Source: Calditrichota bacterium (GTDB lineage: Bacteria; Calditrichota; Calditrichia; RBG-13-44-9; J075). From it: DNA of 6,581 nucleotides. The stretch lies in assembly GCA_024275555.1 (NCBI GenBank), contig JAJRYW010000406.1, forward strand, positions 1 to 6,581. Direction: 5' to 3'. Under the pieces are notes generated by a model that was not told the origin of the DNA, made no database searches, and was given only the letters and a program-made list of their open reading frames with translations. This document shows positions 6,459 to 6,581 of the stretch, piece after piece. The position numbers and the translations under genes were made by a program. Positions within the stretch are counted from its first letter, which is position 1. Every line of letters starts with the position of its first letter.

Positions 6459-6581
6459 GGTCTTGGGAGTCCCATATTCGGATTTGCCCGGATTCATCCG
6501 CCAGGAGGGCCGCCAAAAAATCTTCCCGGGATTGCTCCGGCAGCCGCATTTCCGCTGTAACCACAGATCCGTACTGCGGGT
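6448..6581 (-). CDS. YigZ/IMPACT-family protein, C-terminal fragment (5' end outside the window)
   Basis: The frame is open from the right edge to a TAA at 6448-6450 and encodes 43 residues. The pattern YGSVVTAEMRLPEQSREDF, then a leucine/alanine helix and DESGQIRIW, matches the ferredoxin-like C-terminal domain (DUF1949) of YigZ/IMPACT proteins, which ends in a V-rich strand, a VPxxxxxxF helix, and a SGxxxI strand. The function of YigZ in bacteria is not settled; eukaryotic IMPACT regulates GCN2. The stop overlaps the preferred ATPase start by 11 bases, so the two are probably co-transcribed and translationally coupled. The fragment is short, so the family call is a similarity judged by eye; coding itself is well supported by codon pattern and the tight gene join. 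Confidence 0.6.
   Translation of the reverse strand, partial: PQYGSVVTAEMRLPEQSREDFLAALLADESGQIRIWDSQDHAD

Overview
The window carries ordinary bacterial chromosomal DNA: an envelope-related minus-strand gene cluster on the right, a cell-wall enzyme gene on the left, and a small AT-rich toxin-antitoxin module between them. Several traits point to a Gram-negative member of the Bacteroidota / Ignavibacteriota / Calditrichota (FCB) group. There is an outer-membrane beta-barrel protein with a signal peptide and an aromatic C-terminus. The promoter in front of the toxin-antitoxin pair fits the Bacteroidota TTTG / TAnnTTTG consensus. The alanine racemase has an ETGxNRQG / YGFWPS flavour. The phylum is an inference; nothing in the window fixes genus or species.

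Left part (1-1384): the C-terminal end of an aldo/keto reductase on the plus strand runs convergently into a complete alanine racemase gene (alr) on the minus strand, with only 9 bases between the two stop codons. Alr makes D-alanine for peptidoglycan.

Middle (1385-2108): a 156-base intergenic region holds two short perfect palindromes and a promoter. It is followed by a two-gene RelBE-type toxin-antitoxin operon on the plus strand, whose stop and start codons overlap (ATGA). The toxin gene is only about 30% G+C over the part counted by hand, against about 60% in a sampled line of alr, so the module looks like a recent arrival. It ends facing the next gene cluster, and no clear terminator hairpin was seen there.

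Right part (2109-6581), all minus strand, in transcription order: the C-terminus of a YigZ/IMPACT-like protein cut by the window edge, an ABC transporter ATPase of the NatA/YhaQ type (11-base overlap with the preceding gene), an ABC-2 permease of the NatB/YhaP type (4-base overlap), and, 73 bases further on, an outer-membrane beta-barrel protein with a possible degenerate plug-like N-terminal segment. The first three are tightly coupled; the barrel may be co-transcribed or have its own promoter.

The most unusual observation is in the ABC ATPase. Walker A and the Q-loop are intact, but the LSGGQ-type signature, the Walker B catalytic glutamate, the D-loop aspartate and the H-loop histidine are all replaced in an otherwise colinear, undamaged protein. 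This suggests an ATPase that binds nucleotide but hydrolyses it poorly or not at all.
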